Shown: positions 1 through 14,868, counted from the first letter of the stretch. The stretch is DNA of 64,000 nt from Euglena gracilis (GCA_039621445.1 CP154954.1:44743847-44807846); one strand, 5' to 3'. Numbers and translations are program-made. Notes: a model not told the origin generated them from the letters alone.

Positions 1-205
1 CACATGGCTTTGCAGTTTGCACCTACATTTTCTTTGGTGTTGTATTTTTGGAGCAGATGAAAAAAATTAACCTCTCCAGTGGAAAAGTGCTCAGCCCCAA
101 AGGAATTAATATGTAATTTACATATTTTTTTCCATTTTTTCCCATTTTTTTTTGCATTCCATATTTTGAGGAGCTTTGTTGCATGTTTCGAACAATGTTT
201 GGGGT

Positions 206-510
206 GTGGGTGACTGGCTTTTTTAGAGTGATTGACTGGTTTTGATGATTGACTGGCCCAGGGGGTCGGGGCAGCAAAAAAAAAGAACCAAAATGACCCG
301 GTGCCGAAGGCGCCAGAAAAAATGAAAAGGATTTGTCCTTTTTTTTTTCACGTTTCTGGTCATTTTTCCCTCGGATTCCAGAGTGGCCAACCCCCGCAGG
401 GGGGGGGGGGGGGTTAGTGATTTACTGTTTTCCGGCGGAAACAAGTGAGTGCCTGACTGGTTTCTGGAAGAGTGGCGTGGCCCCTCCCTCCAGGGGTCGG
501 TCCAAAAAAA
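206..510. repeat. Diverged TGACTGACTGG-family repeat
   Basis: Contains GTGACTGGCTTTTTTAGAGTG, TTGACTGG repeats, GGTGCCGAAGGCGCC and C/G runs in the same order as the MITEs at 20073 and 23757, but no clear terminal repeats or target duplication. Duplicated at about 9232-9533. Confidence 0.5.
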
Positions 511-990
511 AAACTGGACGGTTTGCATTGGCAGTGCTGCGTGGTGGTGTGGCGTTTGTTGTCCGCATCGTGTCGGTCATTAAGCGCTGCTGACTCGTCA
601 CTCGTCCGGAACCCGGTCGGGAATCCTCCCCACTCTCCCCAGGGAGCCTTTCCCCCGCCAGACCGTCTCCATCAGATGCCCCCGGCTGAAGGGAAAGATG
701 TTCATGGCAAAGGCGTGGCGGGGGTCCCTGCGCCGCGTCCACACTGCGCCAGGGGGTGTTGGTGTGCATCCGTTTGTGTGACTTTGTTTGTTTTTCCTCT
801 GTGTTTTTTGTGTGTTGGCGTCACCACAGCGTTAGTAGCTCCCCGGCATTGCATTATCTGTTTGGACCCATGTGCTATTGCTGTGGGGCGTTTGAAGAAC
901 CGATCACATATGCGCATGCAACGCACACACTGGCCCTCCCTCAATACACACACAATATGCAACGCAACGCAACGCAACACATAAATACAC

Positions 991-1175
991 TATATGCACA
1001 CACACACACACAACACACACACACACACAACACACAACACACACACAACACACACACACCCACCCACCCACCCACACACAACACACACACACACAGCACA
1101 CAACACACACACAACACACAACACCCACCCACCCACCCACCCACCCACCCACCCACACACACACAGACACACACT
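991..1175. repeat. (CA)n/(CCCA)n microsatellite
   Basis: CA repeats interrupted by AACAC and CCCACCCACC runs. The copy at about 10018-10208 differs in repeat number, as expected for slippage. Confidence 0.95.
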
Positions 1176-1301
1176 CAAACAACACACGGCGCACATAAGC
1201 AAACTGTTCACACGTGTTGTGTGTTAAGTGTTCGCCCTGGCACCAAATCACGCGTCACCGTCCGGGGGTAGAAGGGCTGTCCCGGCGCAGCGTGGCGGCA
1301 G

Positions 1302-1468
1302 TCCCCCGCGGCCTACCCGGAGGAGGAGGACGCGCCCTTCGTCTACGACGCCGCCGGCCCCACCCGCTGCCTAATGGCCCTCGGCCTGCAGGCGCTGTTG
1401 GATGCGAAGCCGGAGGCGCTGCAGACCCCCGATGCTGACCCCGGGGCGGCCACCGCACACCCTCCACC
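1302..1468 (+). CDS. Ankyrin-like exon, copy 1
   Basis: Open frame beginning SPAAYPEEEDAPFVYDAAGP and continuing with the ankyrin-like pattern TRCLMALGLQALLDAKPEAL. The 3' edge is a textbook donor, GTGAGTGAG at 1469. An AG precedes 1302 but upstream AGs are also possible. It lies inside the duplicated block, so it recurs at 10335-10501 with one substitution (A at about 1372 against G). The following ankyrin segment continues at 1884. Confidence 0.55.
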
Positions 1469-1883
1469 GTGAGTGAGTTCCCCGAGGTTTTGGCCGTTTT
1501 TGGTCTTTCCCCAAAGTTGACCTCCAAAAGTGGGTCCCCCAGACCCCCCATCCCCACCCCTGGTTTTTTAAAGAAAAACCCTGCTGGAGGAGCAGGGGCC
1601 AGTTGTAGTCCGCCAACCTAGGTGCATGGTTCGGCGATTCCAAGTCTATGCTCATGGATTCGCACACGCACGCACACTCACCCGTTAACTCCCTAACTCA
1701 TTCACACACAGACACACACACACACACACTAACTCACTCAATCACTTACTCAATCACCGCGTATAGCATACACACGTGCACACGCGACAGGAAGGATGGG
1801 CACCACCAGCGCGGACGGCACGCCTGCGGGACCCCCCCCCCCCCCGATGGCGGACCCCGCTGGTCGGGCCGACCCGGGCGGCC

Positions 1884-2018
1884 AAGGGCAACTACCTGCT
1901 GCACACCGCGGCAGCGTCCAAGGCGGCGGATTGCGTGGCGCTGCTGGTCGACCGCCACGTTGCGGTGGACCGCCATTTTGACCCCCGCCTCCTCCTCAAC
2001 GCCCGCGGGGAGAGCCCA
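1884..2018 (+). CDS. Ankyrin repeat exon, copy 1
   Basis: Frame GNYLLHTAAASKAADCVALL followed by VDRHVAV and LLNARGESP is a good ankyrin repeat (LLHTAA, then a loop starting NARGESP that should lead into xLHVA of the next repeat, found at 12162). No clean GT donor or AG acceptor sits at the edges. A C-run of about 14 just upstream makes the frame there unreliable. Duplicated at 10915-11049. Confidence 0.5.
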
Positions 2019-2057
2019 GCCAGGCGGATGCCCCCACCCCCTACCAAACATATTTCA

Positions 2058-2244
<187 letters not shown>

Positions 2245-3889
2245 ACGCGCACGCGCACGTGCGTGTCCACACACATTTAACCCCCCCCAAAAATGAGACC
2301 CCCTTGGCCGATCAAGCAAAAATCCAAAGAATAAAACGCCCCCAAAGACAGAATCCCCCCCTGACGGCACGAAATGCTGAAGAAGGTGAAATTTCAATTT
2401 TTGGGGATTTTTGGGTTCCAAAAAAAATAGTTGATGAATGTCAAATTGTACCAATTTACATATGGCGCGACGCAAATGCCGAAGGAAAAGTTCTTGGTTG
2501 GTGTTTTTGGGAACCTGAAAATGATGTTTTTTTGGGCCCGGGTCAGTCAAGGATGAATCCTATACACAAGAACCTCCTGGAGGTTTCCAGCAGCAGGCCC
2601 AAAAATAAGACCCGGGACATATTTGGGGGAGGGGGGGTTTAATGCTGCACCTGGGAAACTGCCATGCCCGAGAACCTGTCAGGGTACCTCCAGGAGACTG
2701 TCAGGGTCTTTGGTGCCGGCCGACTTGTCATGAAAAGAAGTTGTCAGGGTCCCCGCTACTAGCCAACTTGTCATTTGACAGTTTCCCCGGGGGGGGGGGG
2801 GGGTATGACCTGCAGGGTCAGTTCTGTTTTTTTTTAAAAGTTGTATTTGGGGAATTTCAATGGCACAAAATTGATTGCCCAAGCCGGAAACACGCCAGAC
2901 AATCGTTTAGCCACAGGCCCGCCTTGCGGGGGGAACTGGCTGATTTTTTTGGGAAGCCCTTGGAGAGGGTCGACTCCGGGACCCGGACAACTTTGGCCAA
3001 AATGTGACGAGAATGACCAAACAAAGTTCAGTGCCAGGTCATTTTTGCAGGTTTTTTCCACCCCCCCCCAGCCAAAAATAGTGACTGGTTTTTGGAAGAG
3101 ATGTGAAGTCAGTACAGAATTGTCTGCTCCCCACTCGACGCTCGACGAGTGAGCAAGCGAGCCAAGGAGCGGTGGTGTTACCCCTGCCTTTTTTTGTCAG
3201 TGATTCGTCTCGCAGCGCATCGCCGGCACAGCGCAGTCCATCCAGCCCAACTGCCGGTGAAAACGGCGTTGTGGCAGACAACCCAACCAAAGACCCCATA
3301 CGGGCGGTTCGGAGCATGGATCCACTTGACCACCAGTGTAACCCCAGGGCGGGATCGCAAATAGGTGGGATAGTGGTGAATTTCCTCCCCAAATATCCTG
3401 GCGGGGTGCCGGGTTATTGGAACCATCTTTTTGCACTTCCCCCCTGCCAGGTCATTTCGGCGCGGTTTCTGGTTTTGTTAAAGGGGGTGCCAGGTCACTG
3501 GAACCAAAACTTTTTCGCCCTTTCTTGCCCCTCGCCAGGTTATTCGGCACCAGGGGCAAGGGGCCCAGAGGTTATTTGGGGGGTTTACCCCCCGATTTTC
3601 TGGTGCGAGCACCCAAAAGCTTTGGACCCCAAAATTGATCCTCCTCTGGAAGTTGGTCCCCTGAGCCCCCTCCCCCCAGTCTAAATGAATCAGAGGGTTT
3701 CTAAGGTTCTGGGGGGTCGGTACCCACCCACCTCCTGGAGACCCTTGGGACTGCATTTTGCATTTTGCAGAGAGTTTACCCTTCGGCCAACCTCGATCTT
3801 TTTCTGTTTCAACTTTGGCTCATTGTGTGTAGTTTTTTTGTTGCTCCTCCTGTTGTATGAGTTGCTTGTTTCTTGTTTCTTGTTCGTTG

Positions 3890-4015
3890 TTTGTTGCTTG
3901 TTGTTGTTGTTGCTGCTGCTGTTGTTGTTGTTGTCGTTGTTGTTGTTGTCGTTGTCGTTGTTGTTGTCGTTGTTGTCGTTGTTGTCGTTGTTGTTGTTGC
4001 TGCTGCTGCTGCTGC

Positions 4016-4093
<78 letters not shown>

Positions 4094-4196
4094 AACTGGT
4101 GGCGGTGTTGTTGGTGGTGTTGTTGTTCAATGCAAACACAAGTCAAAGCAAGCAAGCAAGCAAGCAAGCAAACAAACAAACAAACAAACAATTTAA
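3890..4196. repeat. (GTT)n block followed by (AAGC)n/(AAAC)n
   Basis: About 200 bp of GTT/GCT/GTC triplets, a 45-bp spacer, then AAGCAAGC and AAACAAAC runs from about 4143. A triplet period gives open frames in every phase (poly-Leu, poly-Cys, poly-Val, poly-Gln, poly-Asn), so none is credible as a gene. Confidence 0.95.
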
Positions 4197-4867
4197 ACAA
4201 ACAACGCAGCAAACAACAGCGATGACGACGACAACGACAACTGCAGCAACAGCAGCAACAGCAGCAGCAACAGTATTGGAGTGTGGTGTGCAGTGGCATA
4301 CTCTGTGTCTCTGTGTCTCATCGGGGCACTAATCCAAGTGGATCTCTGTCCCGGAGCGACCACCGCCCCAGTGAGGAGGGAGGAAGAGGGGCCCCCGCCC
4401 CTGTCTCCCATCACGTACCCCCTCCTTTCCCCCGCCCCTCGAGGGCTGGAAGCCGGACAGGGGGAAGCGTGCCCGGGTGGTTTGGGGCTTTTCATCGGCC
4501 GTGTGGAACTGTGTGGACGAACCCATCGGAATGGGGGGGGGGACCGCTGAGGCATGGTTGGGGACGCTGATTGGGGGCAACTTTTTTTCCTGGAAGGGCA
4601 GGTGTGGCACAACGTGACACAAACCATCTTTCCCACACCAATGGTCGGTAATCACATTTATCATTTTATCATTATCTGTATTTTTTTGATTTAAGGGCAT
4701 TGCCCATAAAAAAAAAAACATCAACTTTTGATAATAAAAAAAATGAAAGTTTTGAACAGAACAGCAACAGAACAGCAACAGAACAGCAGAAGAATTTGTC
4801 GCTCGTGTTGGGAAAACGGTGGCAAAAAAGCACCTGATTGTCAGAAACGAATGGGTTCGTGTCCGAA

Positions 4868-5610
<743 letters not shown>

Positions 5611-8600
5611 ATCCGTGCGTGCAGGAACCGCAAATTGATGGTCTTTTTTGGGGGGGGACAGCAGCCCAACCAGACTTCATTTCAAAGAACTGCACACTTC
5701 TGGCTGGTCATGTGGATCCCCTCCGGGTCTGCTCCCAGTAGTCAGGCAATGGCTCAAAAACCGGCCATGCCCAACGGTCGGACAGCTAGAATCAAACCGA
5801 CCACCCCGCAGCCCATGGCCCCCCAACCCACACACAGACCACGTCCCAACACTCATTGTGGCTCTCCGGGTCCACACGAGCGTTTTCGCCGACAGAGCGG
5901 GCTTCCCCCGGGGGCCCCGCCCCTCCCCTGGCGAGACGCGTTTCCTCGGGGAGGGCCGTGTGCAGTGAGGCCGGCCCAGGGAGCCGTGCCCCGCGATTTG
6001 CCCACGCCCGGCCTCAGGGTTGTCCCTCTCGTGTGAGGAATGGCGTGGAAGGCACACTCTGGGGGCGGAAGTTCGGGTTGGAGGGAGGGGGGGGTTGCTG
6101 GCGGATTGTTCAACCCAACCAAGCAACGGTTTTGCAAGCACTTTTTTTCAGCCGGTTGGTGCTGCCAGCCGCGGCCATGTACCCTGCAGGGAAGTTTCCC
6201 CCACTCTTCCACTCTTCATTGTTAAAACAGAGCCTGGTGGCCACTTCCAAGTGTATTTTTGAATGTTACAAGTCGGCCGTGCAATTTGATGCGGCAACTT
6301 CCGGGGGATGGGGGGGATTGTAGATTGGGGGCAGCAGGAGGACAAGCCTGTTTGCTTGCCTACCCAGCCAGGAAGGATGTTCATGGCAATCATTTTTTTT
6401 GGCCCGGTGCCAACTGCCCCGAGAGTATTTGACCCCTCGCCCGTCCAGTCACAGTGTGGCCTTGCACAGAGCATGTTCCTTCGGACATTTTCTTTTCAGT
6501 AAAAGCGCTCCAGAAGCTTCGTGATAGTTTGGCACGGCAGTTTTTGAACTTCCTTTTTCTCTCTCACATTTGACCCATGTGGCCCAACAGGACCAATGTC
6601 CATGGGATGACAAAAGTGCCACCTGGCAAAGTTGGCACAGGATGGAGCCGATTAACCCTCCCCCCAGATAATAACCCCCCCAAATAATAATAATAATCCC
6701 AATAATCCCCCCAGGTTTTGCACTGAAAATGCGGATAAAAATCATATTTTCTGACAGTGAATTCTGAAGAAAATCGATTTTTTCAGGATCATCTCGCCTC
6801 CAAAAATGCTTAATTTTGAGAAAGTACAGTAAATGACCCCAAGAGGGGTTTTTTGGTGCTATTTTGGGACTTATGGGACTTCGAAATTTTTGAAAATTTC
6901 AGGTGTTATCACCCTCCATGTAATACCCCCCAGTCCAGGATTTCAGGCAAAATAATAAACTCATAAATACTAAATACCCCAGGGGGGATCCATTCGGGAG
7001 GGGAGTTTACCCCAAAGCTGATCTATTGCACTTTGTGTAAAGGGGATGGAGGCCGTTTCGGTCATGCTGGCGGGGAGCGAAGCCGGCGTGCCCGCGCCGC
7101 AAGACCACCCAGGAGGGCCGACCCACTCCGGTGGCCACGGGGCCACACCCCCGTCGGCCCGGCACTGCTGCGCGATGGCGTCCGCCCCGGCCTGCGCCGC
7201 GCCGCGCACCAGAACCAGACCCATGTCCATTTGTGGCCTTTTCGCCCCCCCCCCCAACAGCCCCTCATGGTCAAGGGGGAGGCAGAGACCTGACCCGAGG
7301 GGCAGGAGGGGTGGGGCAGTTCTGTTTCCAAGTGGTCAAACATGTCCAAAGGTGGCCAAAAGTTGCGAAAAAAATGTGCAAAAATAGATTAAAAAAATGA
7401 TAAAAATGGATCAAAAGCAGCCAAAAGTGGCCCTTGGTTTGCTGTTTGGTGGCATTTTTGCCTGGGGCGGTGGAACGAAGCGCAGAACAAGGCGGAGCAG
7501 AAGCGAACAATATCGACAGCACCGGACGCCTCCCTGGTCGGCCTGACGTCCCCGGGGGACACCCGTTGGTTTGCCGGAAGTCGGCCACCGCATTGCCGTG
7601 CCTGCGGGTTGCCCCCCCCCCCCGGACGACCGGCGCCGGGCGGCCCTGCACTATTCCGCCTCCCCCCCCCCTCGCCACAGCGCCGGACCAACGCCTTGGC
7701 CCTCCCCCCAGTGAGAGACTCCACCTGCCCCTCCTATGAGACAGTGGGGCCCTGAGAGAGGGAGGGGGAGACGGAGGCCGGGCGGTGGCGGGGGCCCCGT
7801 GGCGCCCTGGCACCCGGGATGCCCGGCCCCCGCCCCCGCCCGTGCCGGGACGGCCAGGGCGCAACAAGCTCCGGCAAGGGGTAAACGCAAACGCGTTTTT
7901 TGTGGTTTTTGCCTTTTTCCTTTTTTTGTGTTTTTTTTTTCAGTTTCTGATTTTGGCTAAATTGCTCGCCGTGTTTTCTCCCAGGCCTCGCCGGGACAGT
8001 GTTGGGATTCCAGGCACGCATGAAGGCCGACGTAGGCGCCGAGAGGAGCTCCGCCCTGTGGCGGGTTCGCCAACGACTGCGGTCGGATCGCTGGCTTTTG
8101 CCGCCCCTCCCCCCGCCCTCACCCCCCTGTGTATATGAGCAGTCTGCGCAGGCAGTGTGGGCTGCCGGGACAACGGCGACTCAGTGTGTGTCTGCTTGGT
8201 GCTGGCAGTGTAGCCCAGGCCACCAACCGTTGAAAAAAAAATATCTGAAATCATTGCAAATCGAATGCATTTCTTATAATTGTTTCTTGATTCAGATTCT
8301 TGAACACATTTTTTGTGATCGCCACGTACCAGGAGCCTGGGGGTGGGCGAGGCTTCGAGGTATCCCCAGAGGGGGGATCCTCTATTTTCTCGTGCAAGAG
8401 CACCGAAAAGAAATTGGTCATTTTGCCCCCCCCCCCCCCCTGTTGGTCCCTCTGAACCCCCTCCCCCCCCCCTCAAGGCCCCCTGGTGGTGAGTGCCGAC
8501 CCCCCGGGTTCTGAGAAAAACCTTTGATTTATTGAAGACTATGTCGAAAGGATGTCCTTTTGGCCAACCAGCTTTGGCTCATTGGGTGTATGGCAACTTT

Positions 8601-10334
8601 CGTTGGTGTTGTTGGCGTTGTCGTGGTGGTTGTTTGCGGTTGCTTGAGTGTTTGTGTGTTTGTTGCGCTTGTGTGTGCTGCATTGCGTTGTGTTTGAATC
8701 ACACATTCGTTTAGCCGCTGGCCGTCCCCGGGCCAGGGGGGAATGTGCAAATTGCATAGTTTGCGTTTTTTTTTTGCTCAATCCAAAACCTTGAGAATTT
8801 GCACTTTTTTGGATGATTTGCATTTTTACATGATGAAAATAATGAAATTTTTTTGTAATGAAAATTTGTGAAAAGTCGCATTTTTTTTGCACGTTTGCCT
8901 TTCTGATGTTTTTTCCAACGTTTGCACAGGCAAAACAGGCAATTTGCTCCACTACCAGCAAACGCTTATTTGGACCTAATTCACATTAGCAGGAGCACTG
9001 GTACAAGTGGATGTCAGGTGAACCACCACATGGCTTTGCAGTTTGCACCTACATTTTCTTTGGTGTTGTATTTTTGGAGCAGATGAAAAAAATTAACCTC
9101 TCCAGTGGAAAAGTGCTCAGCCCCAAAGGAATTAATATGTAATTTACATATTTTTTTCCATTTTTTCCCATTTTTTTTTGCATTCCATATTTTGAGGAGC
9201 TTTGTTGCATGTTTCGAACAATGTTTGGGGTGTGGGTGACTGGCTTTTTTAGAGTGATTGACTGGTTTTGATGATTGACTGGCCCAGGGGGTCGGGGCAG
9301 CAAAAAAAAAGAACCAAAATGACCCGGTGCCGAAGGCGCCAGAAAAAATGAAAAGGATTTGTCCTTTTTTTTTTCACGTTTCTGGTCATTTTTCCCTCGG
9401 ATTCCAGAGTGGCCAACCCCCGCAGGGGGGGGGGGGTTAGTGATTTACTGTTTTCCGGCGGAAACAAGTGAGTGCCTGACTGGTTTCTGGAAGAGTGGCG
9501 TGGCCCCTCCCTCCAGGGGTCGGTCCAAAAAAAAAACTGGACGGTTTGCATTGGCAGTGCTGCGTGGTGGTGTGGCGTTTGTTGTCCGCATCGTGTCGGT
9601 CATTAAGCGCTGCTGACTCGTCACTCGTCCGGAACCCGGTCGGGAATCCTCCCCACTCTCCCCAGGGAGCCTTTCCCCCGCCAGACCGTCTCCATCAGAT
9701 GCCCCCGGCTGAAGGGAAAGATGTTCATGGCAAAGGCGTGGCGGGGGTCCCTGCGCCGCGTCCACACTGCGCCAGGGGGTGTTGGTGTGCATCCGTTTGT
9801 GTGACTTTGTTTGTTTTTCCTCTGTGTTTTTTGTGTGTTGGCGTCACCACAGCGTTAGTAGCTCCCCGGCATTGCATTATCTGTTTGGACCCATGTGCTA
9901 TTGCTGTGGGGCGTTTGAAGAACCGATCACATATGCGCATGCAACGCACACACTGGCCCTCCCTCAATACACACACAATATGCAACGCAACGCAACGCAA
10001 CACATAAATACACTATATGCACACACACACACACACACACAACACACACACACACACAACACACAACACACACACAACACACACCCACCCACCCACCCAC
10101 CCACACACAACACACACACACACACAGCACACAACACACACACAACACACAACACCCACCCACCCACCCACCCACCCACCCACCCACACACACACACAGA
10201 CACACACTCAAACAACACACGGCGCACATAAGCAAACTGTTCACACGTGTTGTGTGTTAAGTGTTCGCCCTGGCACCAAATCACGCGTCACCGTCCGGGG
10301 GTAGAAGGGCTGTCCCGGCGCAGCGTGGCGGCAG

Positions 10335-10501
10335 TCCCCCGCGGCCTACCCGGAGGAGGAGGACGCGCCCTTCGTCTACGACGCCGCCGGCCCCACCCGC
10401 TGCCTGATGGCCCTCGGCCTGCAGGCGCTGTTGGATGCGAAGCCGGAGGCGCTGCAGACCCCCGATGCTGACCCCGGGGCGGCCACCGCACACCCTCCAC
10501 C
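10335..10501 (+). CDS. Ankyrin-like exon, copy 2
   Basis: Near-identical duplicate of 1302-1468, same frame and same GTGAGTGAG donor at 10502. If the duplication is real, the transcript either carries both copies or skips one; if it is an assembly artefact, this is the copy physically continuous with the downstream exons. Confidence 0.55.
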
Positions 10502-10914
10502 GTGAGTGAGTTCCCCGAGGTTTTGGCCGTTTTTGGTCTTTCCCCAAAGTTGACCTCCAAAAGTGGGTCCCCCAGACCCCCCATCCCCACCCCTGGTTTT
10601 TTAAAGAAAAACCCTGCTGGAGGAGCAGGGGCCAGTTGTAGTCCGCCAACCTAGGTGCATGGTTCGGCGATTCCAAGTCTATGCTCATGGATTCGCACAC
10701 GCACGCACACTCACCCGTTAACTCCCTAACTCATTCACACACAGACACACACACACACACTAACTCACTCAATCACTTACTCAATCACCGCGTATAGCAT
10801 ACACACGTGCACACGCGACAGGAAGGATGGGCACCACCAGGGCGGACGGCACGCCTGCGGGACCCCCCCCCCCCCCGATGGCGGACCCCGCTGGTCGGGC
10901 CGACCCGGGCGGCC

Positions 10915-11049
10915 AAGGGCAACTACCTGCTGCACACCGCGGCAGCGTCCAAGGCGGCGGATTGCGTGGCGCTGCTGGTCGACCGCCACGTTGCGGTGGA
11001 CCGCCATTTTGACCCCCGCCTCCTCCTCAACGCCCGCGGGGAGAGCCCA
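10915..11049 (+). CDS. Ankyrin repeat exon, copy 2
   Basis: Duplicate of 1884-2018 with an identical ankyrin repeat. The loop NARGESP at its end joins logically to ALHVAEGH at 12162, so in the mature message these two segments should be adjacent. Confidence 0.5.
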
Positions 11050-11161
11050 GCCAGGCGGATGCCCCCACCCCCTACCAAACATATTTCATGTGTGTGTGCA
11101 TGTGCGTGTGCGTGTGTGCGTGCGTGCGTGCGTGCGTGCACGTGCGTGCGTGCGTGCGTGC

Positions 11162-11281
<120 letters not shown>

Positions 11282-11813
11282 ACGCGCACGCGCACGTGCG
11301 TGTCCACACACATTTAACCCCCCCCCAAAAATGAGACCCCCTTGGCCGATCAAGCAAAAATCCAAAGAATAAAACGCCCCCAAAGACAGAATCCCCCCCT
11401 GACGGCACGAAATGCTGAAGAAGGTGAAATTTCAATTTTTGGGGATTTTTGGGTTCCAAAAAAAATAGTTGATGAATGTCAAATTGTACCAATTTACATA
11501 TGGCGCGACGCAAATGCCGAAGGAAAAGTTCTTGGTTGGTGTTTTTGGGAACCTGAAAATGATGTTTTTTTGGGCCCGGGTCAGTCAAGGATGAATCCTA
11601 TACACAAGAACCTCCTGGAGGTTTCCAGCAGCAGGCCCAAAAATAAGACCCGGGACATATTTGGGGGAGGGGGGGTTTAATGCTGCACACACAATATTTA
11701 ATCATATGTCAATGTATTCTGTATTACAGATCAATACATTACAGACAAAATTTAATTATGAGATATGCATTGTTGATCATTGTCTCCTTGCATGTGAATA
11801 AAATTGTGTGCAT

Positions 11814-11844
<31 letters not shown>

Positions 11845-12161
11845 CGTGTACGTGTGCGTGCGTGCGTGCGTGCATGCGCACAGCTGCCCACTGGTACAGT
11901 GGGCAGTGGAGTTGCAATTTCATGCGCTCCCCCCCTCCCGCCGCCGCCAACCGATGCACAACAATGGCCGAACGGCGGTGTGAGTGGTGGGATGCCTGCT
12001 ACATGTACCGCGCATCATACGGGGATTTCTGTGTGTCAGGTGGGCGTTTGTGTGGGGGGGCTTGGCACTCACTCCTCCATCCCTTTTGATGGCATGCGGA
12101 GAACACCGAGACCGTGGACGCTGGGCTGTGGGGGCATTGGGGGGGGGGGGGGCGCCTGCCG

Positions 12162-12326
12162 GCACTCCACGTGGCGGAGGGCCACCCGCCGTGCCTGCAG
12201 GCGCTGGCGGTGTGGCGGCCCGCCGCCGCGCCGCCGCGGGTGCTGTGGCCCCAGCGGTCCAAGAGCGACGCCCTCCTCTTCGACCTCAGCCCCTCCCACC
12301 TCGTGGACAACCGCCCGGCGCTTTGG
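12162..12326 (+). CDS. Ankyrin repeat exon
   Basis: Frame ALHVAEGHPPCLQALAVWRP begins like the first helix of an ankyrin repeat and continues to SPSHLVDNRPALW. A GT follows at 12327 (TGG then GTTCTG). There is no AG immediately upstream: the segment is preceded by a G-run of about 14, so the acceptor is unclear, non-canonical or lost in sequence error. It completes the repeat begun at 10915. Confidence 0.5.
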
Positions 12327-13709
12327 GTTCTGCACTGCACTGCACTGCACTGCACTGCAGTCCCTGGGGTAATTGCGGTTGTAATTATTCATCCCGAGAC
12401 ATATGCCTTGAAATTGGGCTTTAAACGCAATTCAAATGTGCATTTCAGGCCCCAAAACTTCTTTCTCGTTTTGCATTGCCCAGTGGGCAGTTGCGATTGT
12501 TGCCTCTCGGCCAGTTGTCCCCTCTGTGCTGCCCAAACTGTCCCCTCCTCTGGCGTGTGAGATAAACCCTCCTCAAAACAATTTTAACCCCCAGGTAATG
12601 AACCCCCCTTTGAGGACCAATTTCGGCTGTCCACATAATAAGCCGCTCCCCTTTCTGCACGCTCTCAGAGAACAAAGGAATCACAGGATACATCCAGAAA
12701 TTACAGCAACTGACGAAATTGAATCCACAAACATATCAAACCAAGGTATCGTGTGCGATGAAAACAGCTAGATTTTTTTTGCAAAAAAAGTGCTTGGAAA
12801 TGCTTGGAACAATTGGTGTGCTTTTTCAGCCAGTTTTTGAGTTCGAAAAGGCAGCCTTGTACCCCTCCCCAGGCGCTTGGCCCCCGGGAGCCAACCTTAT
12901 GGGGGCCAAATTTCCATGTGAAGAATTTTGGCGGCCATATATATGCAACAGGCCGAAGGCCGATTTTAGACAGCCAAGTTTGCAAGCATGCAAGGAAGAG
13001 GGGGACAAGCGCCTGGGGGTGGGGAGGTGTCATTACCCCCCACCTTTTCCCGAGGTCCAAGGGGCCAGTAGTATGTGGTTGCTTTCAAAAATCTTTCCCA
13101 AATAATAATATCAGGGGGTGAATAATTGAGAGATGGACATGGAAACCACAAGTGTTTTGTTCCGGTTTTCTTTTCTCCATTTTTTGTGCTTTTTTTGCCT
13201 TTTCTGGATGGTCTTTGGTGTGTTTATTCGCATGACTAAACCACAGCGACCAAGTGGATCCAGCAATCAGAGGAGGAAATCTGGGGTGAGGAGGCACAAA
13301 AGGATTGTGATAGGTATGGTCTGGGTCTACAATGCATTTCTCTCAAACGCAGATCTTCGGTGCTTCCGTGGTGTTGAAGGAGACAAACAGAAACAAAAAG
13401 GCATGGTCACTGGCACGGTGGCATGGCAAAGGCCACACACCTCTCGACACCTCTCAGGGCATATCGCCCCGTCCCCCCCCCCCTGTCGAGTGGTTCGACA
13501 CGGTTCAGTACGGACCACCTGGCAGGGGGTGGGAGGGTGCGGCGCAATATGCCCCGAGAAATGGTACTATTCTTTTCCACTCACAAGTGGCCCCAGTAAT
13601 GAAAGCAAATTTCAGCAATTCCGAAAACACACAAAACAGGACAGAAAACCTTTTTCGGGTGTCACCCCCCTCCCCCTCTCCCCCCCCCCAGTGAAACCTC
13701 CCTCCCCAG

Positions 13710-13851
13710 GCCCCGTCGCCAGCCCTTCCTGCGGTCGGAGGTGACCCTCTCCAACATCATCGCCGGGATGCTGCAGGCGGAGGCCGCCTTCCTGGCCCAG
13801 CACCCGAAGTACGCCGACTGGCTCCTCAGCCCGGCTCACCCCCTGGGCCTT
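13710..13851 (+). CDS. Coding exon, unrecognised domain
   Basis: A polypyrimidine run and CCAG precede the exon. The frame reads RRQPFLRSEVTLSNIIAGML, then QAEAAFLAQHPKYADWLL, a leucine/alanine-rich helical stretch. GT follows CTT at 13852. GC-rich third positions match the neighbouring exons. I do not recognise the family; it lies between the ankyrin and TPR parts. Confidence 0.5.
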
Positions 13852-14346
13852 GTGACAGTTGCGGGGGTGGCGGGGAGGTAATAGCAGTTGGTGGCACGGC
13901 GCGTACCCTCGGCGCCGGCGTCCAGGAAATGAAAACAGGACCCCCCCCAGTCTGGATTTGGGCGGAAGTTCAATCGTCCATATTTTGTCTAAACCCAAAC
14001 CGTTGAACAACTTTTTTTAAACATATTTCATACATGTCAAGGTGTACCGTTCTGTGCAGCGTTGCACAACAGTGTTCTTCGAGGTCGAGTGCTAAAAAAG
14101 CCTCTTTGCCATCGGAATTTGGCCCCGCTTTGAAACAGAGATGGGGTCCATTGGGAAGGGGAGGGCAGGGTGATGGGGGTTTCTCGGCCAGGAAACGCAC
14201 CTAAAAGTATTCAGTCCAGAGACAAGGGCTTGCCTCGGCACTGCAGAGGTGGGAGCGAGAACTCTCCTGAGACGGCTTTGATGCCCCCCCCCCCCGGAAG
14301 GGAGGGCCGAACACCAGGGGGAGGGGGAGGGGGAGGGGGGCTGCAG

Positions 14347-14868
14347 GCAGCGCAACGCGTTGGCAGACGGCGTGTTCTGGCGGAGCCACACGCCGGTGCT
14401 CACGATGGCCCAGCAGCTCACCGCGGTGTGGTACGCCGGGGAGGAGGCCGTGTTCGGGGAGCAGGGCGGGGTGGTTGACCAAGGGGGGGGACCAGGCTGG
14501 AAGGACAGTGCTGTGAGGGGGATGGCATGGGGTCTGGGCGGGGGCTCGTTCACCCGCCTCGTATGCTGTCGACACGCACCCGGCCCTGCCCGGGAGGCCA
14601 TCTCCGTCTTCGCCCCGGAGTCGTTCCTGCACCAGGCCATCCCCACCGCCCAGCCCGGCCCAGCCCCCGTTGAGCCCCCTCGCCAACACCAACACCAACA
14701 CCCTCCCCCCCGCTCACCAACACCCCCCACCCCCCCCCACCCCGGGATGACGGGAGGCGCCCCCGGCAACGGGAGCCGGCGGCCCGACAGCGAGGTCGGC
14801 CGCCACCTGGCGCCGTTCCTCAAGCTGCTGCTCTGTGCCCTGCAGCCAGGGCCGGGGGGGCTGGCCAG
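14347..14868 (+). CDS. Long coding stretch, unrecognised domain
   Basis: One open frame runs through two conserved-looking blocks: NALADGVFWRSHTPVLTMAQ with QLTAVWYAGEEAVFGE, and SEVGRHLAPFLKLLLCALQ. A low-complexity linker rich in His, Gln and Pro joins them (about 14650-14740). It may be one exon or two exons whose intron happens to be open. AG precedes at 14345 and a GT follows at 14869. Function unknown. Confidence 0.45.

Noticed and set aside
3690-4225. Poly-Gln, poly-Asn and poly-Leu frames at the (GTT)n block
   Set aside because: Triplet microsatellite; no flanking coding sequence or splice context.
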